The notes beneath the pieces are model-generated. The model worked only from the letters and a program-made list of their open reading frames with translations. It did not search any database and had not been told where the DNA came from. From Alcanivorax sp. S6407 (GTDB lineage Bacteria; Pseudomonadota; Gammaproteobacteria; Pseudomonadales; Alcanivoracaceae): DNA of 64,000 nt. The DNA lies in contig NZ_JALKBH010000004.1 of NCBI RefSeq assembly GCF_023016115.1, forward strand, positions 329,563 through 393,562, in the 5' to 3' direction. Positions within the stretch are counted from its first letter, which is position 1, and every line of letters starts with the position of its first letter. Positions 38,401 through 46,296 of the stretch are shown here, piece by piece. The position numbers and the translations under genes were made by a program.

Positions 38401-38478
38401 CGCCCCGCCCACCAGCAATACCAGCGTCAGCAGCCAGCTCACCACCTTGTGGCGAATGCTGTATTCCGCAATATTCAT
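35410..38478 (-). CDS. RND efflux transporter permease
   Basis: A 1022-aa inner-membrane pump subunit of the AcrB/HAE or heavy RND class with twelve helices and two large periplasmic loops (about 35-330 and 560-860). Characteristic parts are NIAEYSIRHKVVSWLLTLVLLVGG, TLPVEEAIQSLPYV, LGMLVDNAIVVTEGILVGMKRG, and SLSGMLVKNGIVLVEQIK. Proton-relay acidic residues LVDNAIVV are present. It is encoded 3 bp after the adaptor gene. No outer membrane channel gene is nearby, so a shared TolC is likely. Substrate not predictable from sequence. Confidence 0.96.
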   Translation of the reverse strand: MNIAEYSIRHKVVSWLLTLVLLVGGAVSFTRLGQLEDPEFTLKIAMVISQYPGASPRQVEEEVTLPVEEAIQSLPYVKTVTSISSSGLSQVQVEMKPEYRASQLKQIWDELRHKMTDLQEQLPPGAGTIQVIDDFGDVYGILLAITGDGYSYEDMQDYADFLRRELVLVKGVGKVVVSGQRQEQVLVEISRTRLASLGISPERIFSLLQTQNTVNPAGKVRVGDEYIRIYPTGEFPTVQAMGNLLISDPGADELVYLRDVASIERGYAEIPAHLYRFNGGPALTLGVSFASGVNVVDVGALVDRRLDELEYQRPVGMQLATVYNQPNEVDNSVSAFMLNLGEAIAIVIAVLLVFMGVRSGVLMGGVLLLTILGTFILMKVMAIDLQRISLGALIIALGMLVDNAIVVTEGILVGMKRGLSKLEAAAEIVRQTVWPLLGATVIAIMAFAPIGLSDDATGEYTNSLFWVLLISLLLSWITAITLVPFFADLFFSDKDVGGSDGEGDDPYKGRIFVLYRKMLDRAIHHRVLTLSAMAVLMVLALLGFGFVKQAFFPPSNTPMYLVDYWLPQGSDIRATRESVARLEASLLEMDSVTQVTTTIGRGADRFMLPYAPEKSYPSYAQLIVEVADREQINGALAETRTLIGEQHLQAFAKVKRLMIGPSPAASIEARFSGPDPAVLRELGLQAQAIMEADGALESIRHDWRQQEKVIRPQFQEAQARRAGISREDLDNTLALNFSGLTVGLYRDGSKLLPIVARPPAEERLSANNLNDVQVWSPVYATFIPISQVVSDFSTEWENALIMRRDRKRTLTVQAEPDVLGDETADHVLRRIRPQIEALDLPPGYALTWGGEYEASRDAQAAVFGSLPLGYLFMFIITMLLFDSLRQPLVIWATVPLAIIGVTLGLLLLNAPFGFMALLGFLSLSGMLVKNGIVLVEQIKLEMAEREPLDAVVHASVSRVRPVCMAAITTVLGMVPLLFDAFFESMAVVIMFGLGFATILTLVVVPVLYTLAYGIKARQGVAV

Positions 38479-38481
38479 GGC

Positions 38482-39549
38482 TTACAGGCCTCGCTCTTTG
38501 ACCATCTCGCGGACCTGTTGGCCTTCCTTCAGGTGGTGCACCCCGGCACTGACAATGCGATCACCGGCATCCAGGCCCGCGGTGATTTCCACCCCGTCAC
38601 CGATCACCTGGCCGATGCTGACCTGCACCGCCGTGACGGTGCTGTCCTCCGGCTGAAAACGCCATACCCAGGCCCCCTCGTCATCGTCCTTGTTGAACAC
38701 GGCCTCCACGGGTACCTGCGGAAAAGAGCTGGCCTTGCGCATGATCTGGCTCAGGTCGATCGCCACATCCACGCTCATCCCCGGCAGCACAAAAATGCCC
38801 TCCGGGTTGGGCATGGTCAGGGTAATGATGTAGGTCTGGGTGCGATCATCCGCACTGGCCTCATGCTCCTTGTAGCGGGCCTTGAACACCCTGTCCGGCG
38901 CCCCTTCGAAACGCAGCTCCGGTTGATAGTCGTCGCCGTCTTCACGCAGGTTGGTAAAGAAGCGTTCCGAGACCGCGAACTCGATATCAATATCCTTGTT
39001 GCCCTGCAGATAAAGAATCGGCTCCTTGGCCTGCACAAACTGGTAGTTTTCCACATAGGTGCGCGCCACGGTGCCGGTATAAGGCGCCTTTAGGCGGGTG
39101 TAGTTGACGTTGTCCCGGGCCAGACTGAGCGCCGCCTGGGCCTGCCTCCGCTTGGCCTTCAGCTCGTCAAACTGGGATTCGGAAATCACCCCGCGTTCAT
39201 GCAGGCTGATACTGCGCAGGTACTGGCTGTTGGCCAGATCATACTGGGCCTGGCGATCGGCCAGCTGGTTGCGAAAATCGGCCGGATCCAGTGCCGCCAG
39301 CAACTGCCCCTTCTTCACTTCTTCACCGGCACGCACCGGCAATTGTTCCAGTTGTCCGGACACCCGGAACGCCAGCTCCGACCCCTCGGTAGCCACCACC
39401 TTGCCCGGGTAATGGCGCAGGCGCCCTTCCGCCATACTGTCCACGGTGAAGAGTTTCACCGGCTGCGCCAGCGGCGCCTCTTTCTGCGGCGAATCACCAC
39501 AGCCCCATAATGCCAACGACAGGCCAAGCACTGCCCAGATACGTTGCAT
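38482..39549 (-). CDS. RND efflux periplasmic adaptor (membrane fusion protein)
   Basis: A 355-aa lipoprotein (signal QRIWAVLGLSLALWGCG, Cys about residue 17) that would link the RND permease to an outer-membrane channel. The layout is standard: a beta-barrel/lipoyl start (AEGRLRHYPGKVVATEGSELAFRVSGQLEQLPV), an alpha-helical hairpin (ALDPADFRNQLADRQAQYDLANSQYLRSISLHERGVISESQFDELKAKRRQAQAAL), the second lipoyl half and a membrane-proximal domain. The start at 39549 follows GGGAGAGCGAG. First gene of the operon with the permease. Confidence 0.95.
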   Translation of the reverse strand: MQRIWAVLGLSLALWGCGDSPQKEAPLAQPVKLFTVDSMAEGRLRHYPGKVVATEGSELAFRVSGQLEQLPVRAGEEVKKGQLLAALDPADFRNQLADRQAQYDLANSQYLRSISLHERGVISESQFDELKAKRRQAQAALSLARDNVNYTRLKAPYTGTVARTYVENYQFVQAKEPILYLQGNKDIDIEFAVSERFFTNLREDGDDYQPELRFEGAPDRVFKARYKEHEASADDRTQTYIITLTMPNPEGIFVLPGMSVDVAIDLSQIMRKASSFPQVPVEAVFNKDDDEGAWVWRFQPEDSTVTAVQVSIGQVIGDGVEITAGLDAGDRIVSAGVHHLKEGQQVREMVKERGL

Positions 39550-39907
39550 CTCGCTCTCCCAAACTGAATACGCAACCGGATACTGAAACGCCACTCGCAA
39601 ACCACGAGTGAAAACGTTCCACAAAGGCCTCATTGTCGCCCGCAATAACGCGGATGTCTTTGTTTACTCGGGACACTCGTCCAAACATACACCGGAAAGG
39701 TCGCAAATGGCACCAACCGGTGACATGCCGTTACCGACATAACACCGCCGTTACCCTGGACCGCCTCCGGCAAGCACATGGCAAGCGCCCACCGGCTCCT
39801 GAGCAGATGACCGGCGGCAGGCCTGTCTTCAACAGACCGAATCTCCCCGTCAGACAAGCTCAAAGGGGTTTGTTGCTGCGAAGTATGAAGCAGCCGCAGA
39901 GCGGCCC
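39550..39907. other. Gap upstream of the RND operon
   Basis: About 360 bp with no supported gene. It should hold the promoter of the adaptor gene (39560-39700). The only repeat is the F4-type cap CAGCCGCAGAGCGGCC (39892-39907) next to a terminator. Confidence 0.5.
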
Positions 39908-40004
39908 AAAAAAAAGGCCGACATGGGTGTCGGCCAAGGGGAAGTTACGAACCCGGCACCGGGGGAGTGGCGGGCTCTGTGCCGGGAGGTGGGCTCCCGA
40001 CGAC
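39908..40004 (-). ncRNA. Candidate small RNA with C-rich loops
   Basis: Reading the minus strand, a transcript starting near 40004 would fold into three hairpins: CGGGAG/CTCCCG with loop CCCAC, CGGCAC/GTGCCG with a loop holding ACTCCCCC, and GGCCGACA/TGTCGGCC with loop CCCA. T8 (39915-39908) follows directly, a textbook intrinsic terminator. No reading frame fits. It resembles C-rich-loop sRNAs that pair with ribosome sites. Expression is not shown. Confidence 0.5.
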
Positions 40005-40010
40005 AAAACA

Positions 40011-40039
40011 ATGATAGCCCCGACCTATTCACCAATGAA
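40011..40039 (-). promoter_or_regulatory. Promoter of the candidate sRNA
   Basis: On the minus strand TTCATT (40039-40034), a 17-base spacer, and TATCAT (40016-40011, five of six to TATAAT) sit at the right distance from a start near 40004. Confidence 0.4.
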
Positions 40040-40216
40040 TTCGAATTGCCCTATTCGATCAATTAGCTTTTCCTATCCACCTGCAAGACCAGCAGACACA
40101 GGTCAGGAAACCGTAAAGTTGTCCGATTTGGCGCTTTACAGTCTCTTCTTCCCCTCGGCATGATTCAGAAACACTCAACCCGGTTTTGTGACCTGACAAT
40201 CCACCAGAGGATCCCC

Positions 40217-40888
40217 ATGTCCAGCGATACCCACGATGCGCCCTACTCCCACCATGAGGAATGGCTTAACGGCCTGACCCACGGTATTGGTGCAGCGCTC
40301 AGCATCGTCGGCACCATCGTGCTTATCGTGGCGGCCAGCCTGCAGGGTGACCCCTGGAAAATTGTCGGCTTCAGCATTTTTGGCGCCAGCCTGATCCTGC
40401 TTTACAGCGCCAGCACGCTTTACCACAGCAGCCGCAGCCCGAAACTGCGCGCCGCCTTCAAGATGCTCGATCACTGCGCCATCTACGGGCTGATCGCCGG
40501 TACCTATACCCCCTTCCTGCTGGTGAACCTGCGCGGTCAGACCGGGTGGATCATGTTTGCGGTGATCTGGGCCCTGGCGGTGACCGGCATCGCCCTGAAG
40601 GCCCTTTACGGGCACCGTTTCAAACTGCTGCGGGTAGGGATTTATCTGGCCATGGGCTGGCTGATCCTGTTTGCCTCCGGGGAACTGACCAGCAAGCTCA
40701 ATGACACCGGTTTCTGGCTGGTGCTGGCCGGCGGTATCACCTACACCGTGGGGGTGGTGTTCTATCTCGCCGACCGCATCATCCCCTTCAACCATGCTAT
40801 CTGGCACCTGTTCGTGGTGGGCGGCAGCGTCTGCCACTTCTACGCCATGTACTACGGGGTACTGCCGTTCACGGCACCGGTGGTGTGA
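40217..40888 (+). CDS. Hemolysin III family (PAQR-like) membrane protein
   Basis: A 223-aa inner-membrane protein with seven helices. The metal-binding His pattern is complete: EEWLNGLTHGIGAALS near residue 20, SASTLYHSSRSP near 67 and AIWHLFVVGGSVCHFYAMYY near 205. Bacterial members (YqfA, HlyIII) belong to the PAQR superfamily and may act in membrane lipid or zinc homeostasis; haemolytic action is seen only in some. Start at 40217 follows AGAGGATCC. Single-gene unit. Confidence 0.93.
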   Translation: MSSDTHDAPYSHHEEWLNGLTHGIGAALSIVGTIVLIVAASLQGDPWKIVGFSIFGASLILLYSASTLYHSSRSPKLRAAFKMLDHCAIYGLIAGTYTPFLLVNLRGQTGWIMFAVIWALAVTGIALKALYGHRFKLLRVGIYLAMGWLILFASGELTSKLNDTGFWLVLAGGITYTVGVVFYLADRIIPFNHAIWHLFVVGGSVCHFYAMYYGVLPFTAPVV

Positions 40889-41140
40889 ATTTAGCGCCCG
40901 ATGCTTTTTTGCATCGGAAAAACTCGCTATACCCCGCTGTAGGAGCTTGCCTGCAAGCGATCCGAGCCTTGGCGAGGTGATAATAGTTTCGAGTGACGAG
41001 TAGCGAGTTTCGAAAGGCAAAACCCCAAACCTCGTGCTTGATTGTTGTCTTTTGGTTTTTGAAACTCGCTTCTGGAATCCTTACCTCGCTCAGGCTCGGA
41101 TCGCTTGCAGGCAAGCTCCTACAGCAGCTCTGGAACACCC
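40889..41140. repeat. REP, F1 element and REP
   Basis: CTGTAGGAGCTTGCCTGCAAGCGATCCGAGCC (40939-40970), an F1 element (arms GAGTGACGAGTAGCGAGTTTCG at 40990-41011 and TTTTTGAAACTCGCTTCTGG at 41055-41074), then a REP in the opposite direction (41088-41126). The F1 core resembles the reverse complement of the core at 55575-55625. Confidence 0.85.
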
Positions 41141-41196
41141 GCCCTGTCGCATACCCCCCTTGCCAGATCCCTCCCAACAATATACATTATTGAATT

Positions 41197-41535
41197 ATGA
41201 ATAATGTAGCCACACCCCAAACCGTATTCCCGGACGCTGACAGCCTGCGCGACAACGCCAGTGAAGCCAGCCAGATGCTCAAGGCCCTGTCACACCCAGA
41301 CCGCCTGATGCTGCTGTGTCAGCTGGCCGATGGCGAGGAGCGCAGCGTCAGTGAGCTTGAAGAACTGGCCGAGCTGCATCAGCCCTCCCTGTCCCAGCAG
41401 ATTGGCGTGTTGCGCCGGGAAGGTCTGATTGAGGGCCGCCGGGATGGCAAGCACATGTTCTATCGTGTGGCCGACCCCCGTGCGCTGGCCATTCTGCAAA
41501 CCCTGTACGAACAATTTTGTGGAGCATCCGAATGA
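41197..41535 (+). CDS. bigR: ArsR family persulfide-sensing regulator (BigR/SqrR-like)
   Basis: A 112-aa winged-helix repressor of the ArsR family. Two cysteines, C41 ([11 protein letters not shown]) and C108 (LYEQFCGA), match in position and context the sulfane-sulfur-sensing pair of BigR and SqrR, which form a tetrasulfide link and leave DNA. No metal-site ELCVCDL motif is present. The recognition helix is [17 protein letters not shown]. The stop codon overlaps the start of the next gene (ATGA), and the two following YeeE/YedE genes support a sulfide or thiosulfate role. It probably represses its own operon. Confidence 0.88.
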   Translation: MNNVATPQTVFPDADSLRDNASEASQMLKALSHPDRLMLLCQLADGEERSVSELEELAELHQPSLSQQIGVLRREGLIEGRRDGKHMFYRVADPRALAILQTLYEQFCGASE

Positions 41536-41969
41536 CCATCGACTGGAATGCCTTTACGCCTTGGGCGTCCCTTGCCGGCGGCGCACTGATCGGCCTCGCC
41601 GCCCTGTGGTTGTTGCATGCCAATGGCCGCATTGCCGGCATCAGCGGCATCGTCGGCGGCCTGCTGCGTCCGGCACCACTGGACCGTGGCTGGCGCATTG
41701 CCTTTATCCTCGGCATGCTCATCGCCCCCACCGCCTGGGCACTGGTAGGCACCCTGCCGCCGATGATCATTGATGCCGACTTCCCGCTGCTGATCGTGGC
41801 AGGCCTGGTAGTGGGTATCAGCACCCGCTATGGCTCCGGCTGCACCAGCGGCCATGGTGTGTGTGGCATGTCGCGCCTGTCCCCCCGTTCACTGGTGGCC
41901 ACCGGTGCCTTCATGGCCAGCGGCTTTATTACCGTTTTCGTAATCCGTCATCTGCTGGGAGGTGCCTGA
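41532..41969 (+). CDS. YeeE/YedE family sulfur transport protein, N-half
   Basis: A 145-aa inner-membrane protein with about four helices. [21 protein letters not shown] is the cysteine motif of YeeE/YedE (PF04143) thiosulfate-uptake channels. It is half-size and paired with the next gene, as in bigR operons of Xylella and Agrobacterium. The start overlaps the regulator stop by four bases, and its own stop overlaps the next start, so the three genes are translationally coupled. It would bring in or expel sulfur species under control of the persulfide sensor. Confidence 0.9.
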   Translation: MTIDWNAFTPWASLAGGALIGLAALWLLHANGRIAGISGIVGGLLRPAPLDRGWRIAFILGMLIAPTAWALVGTLPPMIIDADFPLLIVAGLVVGISTRYGSGCTSGHGVCGMSRLSPRSLVATGAFMASGFITVFVIRHLLGGA

Positions 41970-42394
41970 TGCATCGCAGCCATATTACTGCTTTCGTTGC
42001 CGGGCTGATTTTCGGTCTCGGTCTGCTGCTGGCCGGCATGGCCAACCCGGCCAAGGTACTCGCCTTCCTGGATATCGCTGGCAACTGGGATCCGTCCCTG
42101 GCGCTGGTGATGGGGGGGGCCATCCCGGTATCCGCCATCGGCTTCTATCTGACCCGCCACCGCAGTGGCCCGGTATTCGGTGCCAGCTTCCAGCTGCCAA
42201 CCAACACCCAGCTGGACAAGCGTCTGATACTCGGCGCCCTGGGCTTCGGGGTGGGTTGGGGTCTGGCCGGCTTCTGTCCTGGCCCGGCACTGGTGGCACT
42301 CGGCACCGGCAGCCTCAAGGCCATCGTCTTCGTCGCCGCCATGCTCAGCGGGATGGTGATCTTTGAAATGATGGAAAAGCGCAAGAGCGCGTAA
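41969..42394 (+). CDS. YeeE/YedE family sulfur transport protein, C-half
   Basis: A 141-aa inner-membrane protein with four helices: GLIFGLGLLLAGMANPAKVLAFLDIAGNWDPSLALVMGGA is the common DUF6691/YeeE start, and GVGWGLAGFCPGPALVALGTG holds the second conserved cysteine. It complements the preceding half to make a full-length-like channel. The start overlaps the previous stop (TGATG). F2 repeat units begin at its stop codon. Confidence 0.9.
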   Translation: MHRSHITAFVAGLIFGLGLLLAGMANPAKVLAFLDIAGNWDPSLALVMGGAIPVSAIGFYLTRHRSGPVFGASFQLPTNTQLDKRLILGALGFGVGWGLAGFCPGPALVALGTGSLKAIVFVAAMLSGMVIFEMMEKRKSA

Positions 42395-42753
42395 CAGCTA
42401 CAAGCTTCAAGCCGCAAGCTACAAGGCGCGGACAAGGCATGAAGGTTTTGAAAGGCCATGCCCGCGCCCACCCCTCGAATCGCGGCCGTTAAGCTTTCCG
42501 CATTCGCTCACACATGTCGCGTTGTAGCTTGTGGCAGGGATTCCAGAAGCGAGTGACGAGTACCGAGTTTCGAAAATCCAAAGCCCTGGCTCAGCTTAAG
42601 ACTTGCTGTTTTACCTTTCGAAACTCGTTACTCGCAACTCGAAGCTGATCACCTCGCTTGGGCTCGGATCGCTTGCAGGCAAGCTCCTACAGCAGGGTCA
42701 CAGGGGGGAGGCATGCGACAAACCGCCGCCGCCCTGTCGTCAGGCATCCGGCA
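42395..42753. repeat. F2, F1, REP and F5 mosaic
   Basis: A 359-bp gene-free stretch: F2 units (AGCTACA AGCTTCA AGCCGCA AGCTACA, 42398-42423), about 100 bp without clear features, GATTCCAGAAGCGAG and an F1 element (42538-42648), ACCTCGCTTGGGCTCGG with a REP (42651-42693), then F5 units (CAGGCATCCGGCATCAAGCG, 42741-42760) that supply the stop codon of the glutathione peroxidase gene. Confidence 0.8.
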
Positions 42754-43236
42754 TCAAGCGTTCAGGAGCTTCTCAATATCCTTGCGGATCGCTTCCGGCT
42801 TGTCGGTGGGGGCGTAGCGTTTTACTACCTTGCCGTCCTTGTTGACCAGAAACTTGGTGAAGTTCCACTTGATGCCCTTGCTGCCCAGCACGCCCGGCGC
42901 TTCCTTCTTCAGGAAGTCGTAAAGCGGGTGGGCGTTGTCGCCATTCACGTCGATCTTGTCGAACATGGTGAAGCTGACACCGTAGTTCTTCTCGCAGAAG
43001 GCGCCGATCTCATCGGCGGCACCGGGCTCCTGCTTGCCGAACTGGTTGCAGGGGAAGCCGAGGATTTCCAGCCCCTTGTCCTTGAGGTCGTCATACAACC
43101 CTTCAAGGCCCTTGTACTGCGGCGTGAAACCACACTTGCTGGCGGTGTTCACGATCAACATGACCTTGCCCTTGAATTCAGCCAGGCTCTTTTCATCGCC
43201 GCTCAGGGTGGTGGCGGAAAAATCGTAGATCCCCAT
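42754..43236 (-). CDS. Glutathione peroxidase (BtuE-like)
   Basis: A 160-aa thioredoxin-fold peroxidase that reduces hydrogen and lipid peroxides. The peroxidatic site is a cysteine, not selenocysteine ([17 protein letters not shown]), with the Gln ([12 protein letters not shown]) and Trp ([10 protein letters not shown]) of the catalytic tetrad. Bacterial cysteine homologues often use thioredoxin. The start at 43236 has TGGAG; GTG at 43242 is less likely. The stop TGA lies within an F5 heptamer array. A DJ-1/Hsp31-type gene precedes it by 34 bp, so the two may form a stress operon. Confidence 0.95.
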   Translation of the reverse strand: MGIYDFSATTLSGDEKSLAEFKGKVMLIVNTASKCGFTPQYKGLEGLYDDLKDKGLEILGFPCNQFGKQEPGAADEIGAFCEKNYGVSFTMFDKIDVNGDNAHPLYDFLKKEAPGVLGSKGIKWNFTKFLVNKDGKVVKRYAPTDKPEAIRKDIEKLLNA

Positions 43237-43270
43237 TGTCACTCCATGTCGTTACTGGCCACTGGCCAGG

Positions 43271-43954
43271 TTACTGAGATTGTTCGGACAGCGCGGTAAT
43301 CACCGCCTGCGCCACTGCCTCGCTGGACTGCGGATTCTGCCCCGTCACCAGCTTTCCATCGCTAACCGCGTGAGAGACAAACTTGTCGGCCAGATTCAGA
43401 GTGGCGCCCAGCTCTTCCAGACGGCTGGCCAGCAGGAACGGCATCACGTCATCCAGCCCGACTTCACGCTCTTCTTCATTGGTAAAGCAGCTCACCGTGC
43501 GGTTCTGCACCAGCGGGGTACCGTCTTCATTGCGCAGCCCTACCAGCGCTGCAGGACCATGACAGACCGCCGCCAGCAGCCCACCCCGGTTCCAGGTCCG
43601 TTCCATGACCGCCGCCACCAGAGGATTATCCGGCATGTCGAACATGGCACCATGGCCACCCGGGACAAACACACCGGTAAAAGCGTCCTCCCAGACCGAT
43701 TCCAGCGCTTTGGTATCCTGTAACGCCGCAATGGCATCGGCCCAGGCGTCTTTCTGGGCATCATCCGGGATGGAATTGGGATCCACCGGGATCTTGCCGC
43801 CTCGGGGACTCGCCACCACCAGCGGAATGCCCTGCTCACGAAACGCCAGATACGGCACGGCAAACTCTTCCAGCCACAGACCGGTCTGCTGACCCTGCCC
43901 CATTTGCGAAGCACTGGTCACCAGCATCAACAAGGGATTGTCCAGATTCATCAT
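43271..43954 (-). CDS. DJ-1/PfpI superfamily protein (Hsp31/HchA-like)
   Basis: A 227-aa class I glutamine amidotransferase-like protein with the nucleophile elbow AAVCHGPAALVGL, the upstream Glu in the WLEEFAVPY region and GGHGAMFDMPDN. Family members serve as glyoxalase III, chaperone or deglycase-type proteins; the pattern of the FTNEEEREVGLDDVMPFLL segment fits YhbO/HchA-like glyoxalases. Cytosolic. It is upstream of glutathione peroxidase on the same strand, hinting at a shared role in carbonyl and oxidant defence. Confidence 0.9.
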   Translation of the reverse strand: MMNLDNPLLMLVTSASQMGQGQQTGLWLEEFAVPYLAFREQGIPLVVASPRGGKIPVDPNSIPDDAQKDAWADAIAALQDTKALESVWEDAFTGVFVPGGHGAMFDMPDNPLVAAVMERTWNRGGLLAAVCHGPAALVGLRNEDGTPLVQNRTVSCFTNEEEREVGLDDVMPFLLASRLEELGATLNLADKFVSHAVSDGKLVTGQNPQSSEAVAQAVITALSEQSQ

Positions 43955-44124
43955 TTCCTCCCGTACAACAGATGATTAAGCGGGATATCGCCTGTGCATC
44001 AGAACAAAAGGCATGGCAACATGCAGTCAAGAGTCGCAACAGGCGACAAAGAAAGGTTGTGGCACAAACTCACCACATGCAAGTTTTGTCTGCATGGTGC
44101 GTGATGCGTGCAGCGGGGAACTCC

Positions 44125-45477
44125 ATGGACTGGCAACAGCTATTGAACAAGACTCGCCTTGGCGGCCGTGATGCCAAGGACGAAAGCGGCCGCACCGCCT
44201 TCCTGCGCGATCATGACAAGATCATCTTTTCCGGTGCCTTCCGGCGGCTGGCCCGCAAGACCCAGGTGCATCCACTGGCCACCAACGATCATGTCCACAA
44301 CCGCCTTACTCACTCCCTGGAAGTGTCCTGTGTGGGACGCACCCTGGGCATCCGTGCCGGCGAGCGGCTGCAGTCAAAACACCTGCTGCCTGACAGCGTC
44401 AATCCCACCGACTTCGGCGACATCGTTCAGTCTGCCTGCCTCGCCCATGACATCGGCAACCCGCCCTTCGGCCATACTGGCGAACGGGCCATCCGTGCCT
44501 GGTTTCAGGAACGCGGCCAGCACTTTCTCGACATGCTGTCAGCGGAGCAACAGAGTGACCTGACGTTTTTCGAAGGCAATGCCCAGGGCTTTCGTATTCT
44601 CACCAAGAGCGAATACCACCAGTACGACGATGGCATGCGCCTCACCTACGCCACCCTGGCCACTTTCCTGAAATATCCGTGGCTGTCCGCCGACGCAGGC
44701 GCCGCCAGCAGCAAGCCGGGAAAGTACAGTGCCTTTGTCTCCGAAGCGACCGCCTTCCGCGAAGTCGCCACCGCCAGCGGCCTGATAGAGCATTCCCCCG
44801 GGCGTTTCTGTCGCCATCCACTGGCTTACCTGATGGAGGCGGCCGATGACTTCTGCTATGCCATCATCGATCTGGAAGACGGCCTGGAAATGGACCTGCT
44901 GCACTGGGATGAAGTCTATGCGCTGTTACAACCGGCACTGCCCGACACCAAAGAAGTGAGCGAGCTGATTCATTCCGACCTGCGCGATGGCCGCAAGGCC
45001 GCACTGCTGCGCGGCAAGATTATCGAACGTTTTATCGAGGCCGGGGTGGAAGCCTTTGTGGCCAATCATGAGCGGCTGCTGCAAGGCCGCATGGAAGGGG
45101 ATCTGATCAGTCACTGCGAACCGGCAGTACGCGATGTGGTAGAAAACGCCAAGCAACTGGCGCGCTCGAAAGTGTTCGAGCATCCGCGCAAGATCGAGCT
45201 GGAAATCGGTGCCTTTGAAGTGATGGGCGCGCTGCTGGACGGGCTCATCGAAGCGGCCGTGTCCCACGCTCGCAACAACGCCAAAAACTATCGCCACGAA
45301 CGCATCATCGACTTGATTGGCCGACACAGCTTCCCGGAAAACCTGGAACAGTTACCGGAACAGGAACGAATCTATCAATGCATCATGCGCGCGCTGGATT
45401 TTCTCGCCGGCATGACTGACAACTACGCCACCTATCTGGCCAAACAGTTTTCTGGAATGGCCGAGACACGGTATTAA
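44125..45477 (+). CDS. dgt: Deoxyguanosinetriphosphate triphosphohydrolase (dGTPase)
   Basis: A 450-aa HD-domain enzyme that splits dGTP to deoxyguanosine and triphosphate, trimming nucleotide pools. Metal ligands and motifs: RRLARKTQVHP, HNRLTHSLEVS, ACLAHDIGNPPFGHTGE (HD) and the downstream Asp in MEAADDFCYAIIDLEDG. Long dGTPase class (type 1). Start at 44125 with AGCGGGGAA; longer upstream frame lies in F4-like repeat. It is followed by a bidirectional terminator. Confidence 0.95.
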   Translation: MDWQQLLNKTRLGGRDAKDESGRTAFLRDHDKIIFSGAFRRLARKTQVHPLATNDHVHNRLTHSLEVSCVGRTLGIRAGERLQSKHLLPDSVNPTDFGDIVQSACLAHDIGNPPFGHTGERAIRAWFQERGQHFLDMLSAEQQSDLTFFEGNAQGFRILTKSEYHQYDDGMRLTYATLATFLKYPWLSADAGAASSKPGKYSAFVSEATAFREVATASGLIEHSPGRFCRHPLAYLMEAADDFCYAIIDLEDGLEMDLLHWDEVYALLQPALPDTKEVSELIHSDLRDGRKAALLRGKIIERFIEAGVEAFVANHERLLQGRMEGDLISHCEPAVRDVVENAKQLARSKVFEHPRKIELEIGAFEVMGALLDGLIEAAVSHARNNAKNYRHERIIDLIGRHSFPENLEQLPEQERIYQCIMRALDFLAGMTDNYATYLAKQFSGMAETRY

Positions 45478-45596
45478 GGAGCCTCTGAATAACGCCTTGC
45501 GTACTCAGGTAGCCTTACCGGTTTTGCGTGCCGCGTGTTGCGTGATGCAGCCGCAGAGCGGCAAAAAAAAGGCCGGCTAAGCCGGCCTTTTCATTC
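45478..45596. terminator. Bidirectional terminator with F4 array
   Basis: AGCCTCTGAATAAC (45481-45494, also at 19527), F4 units TTGCGTG CCGCGTG TTGCGTG ATGCAG (45523-45550), cap CCGCAGAGCGG (45551-45561). Then A8, GGCCGGCT AA GCCGGCC and TTTT (45563-45592), able to end both dgt and the minus-strand gene at 45597. Confidence 0.85.
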
Positions 45597-46256
45597 TTAC
45601 TGTTTGATCAGGAAAACGAGGTTGGTGAAGTCATAAATCGGCTCACCTTCCGTTGTCACGGTATCCCGACCATTGAACACCAGCAGTTTCGGTCCGGCCT
45701 TGTGCAGCACCACCGTATCATCGGGACCCAGGGTCAGGGTGACCGTGGAACCATCATCACTCCAGGTGCCGCTCAATCCATCAGCCGGGGCCGAAATGTT
45801 GAATTGCGGATCGAAAGCAAAACGGCAGCCAAATGCTCCGTCATCACAAACACCTTGAAGATTGTCCACCAGTGAGGAGCGGTTTTCATTGATAGTCCCG
45901 GAGAAGCCACCTTGTGCATCCAGAGTGAACGAGCCGGTAGACTTGTAGGTGGAGATCTCGGAATAGCCTTCGGGCTGCGTCGTACCGCTGTTGGCAGCCA
46001 ACTCCACGGCCATCTCGATGAAAGTGTAGGTACCGGCAACAGTTCCATCACCCACGACCGCTTCCAGCGCATCCAGTCGCTGGGAGTTGTCATTGATTGC
46101 CGCGATCAGAGCAGCAAAATTACCGTTCACCTCACTGGCCACAGCAGGAGAATCCGCCGTAAAAACGGTGGTATCGGTACCTTCAACCACTTCGGAAGCC
46201 ATGGCAGCAGAGCTCATCATCACTGCGGTGAGGCCAGTCAGAATTACTTTTTTCAT
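45597..46256 (-). CDS. Exported protein of unknown function
   Basis: A 219-aa protein with a signal peptide (KKVILTGLTAVMMSSAAMA). The next segment, FTADSPAVASEVNGNFAALIAAINDNSQRLDALE, matches a common N-terminal helix motif (ADTPAxxxxVNxNF) in secreted proteins of marine proteobacteria. The rest is beta-rich and includes two cysteines (GVCDDGAFGCRF) that could form a disulfide, and a LSGTWSDDGSTVTLTL lipocalin-like strand set. Function not recognised. It shares strand with the repeat lipoprotein upstream (gap 40 bp), possibly one operon. Confidence 0.75.
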   Translation of the reverse strand: MKKVILTGLTAVMMSSAAMASEVVEGTDTTVFTADSPAVASEVNGNFAALIAAINDNSQRLDALEAVVGDGTVAGTYTFIEMAVELAANSGTTQPEGYSEISTYKSTGSFTLDAQGGFSGTINENRSSLVDNLQGVCDDGAFGCRFAFDPQFNISAPADGLSGTWSDDGSTVTLTLGPDDTVVLHKAGPKLLVFNGRDTVTTEGEPIYDFTNLVFLIKQ

Positions 46257-46296
46257 GTCTCTTACCCTCTATAGGTTTTGTGCTTAACCAATGGCC

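Noticed and set aside
40903-40921. Hairpin CCGATGC/GCATCGG after hemolysin III
   Set aside because: Followed by A rather than T on the coding strand, so not a standard terminator.
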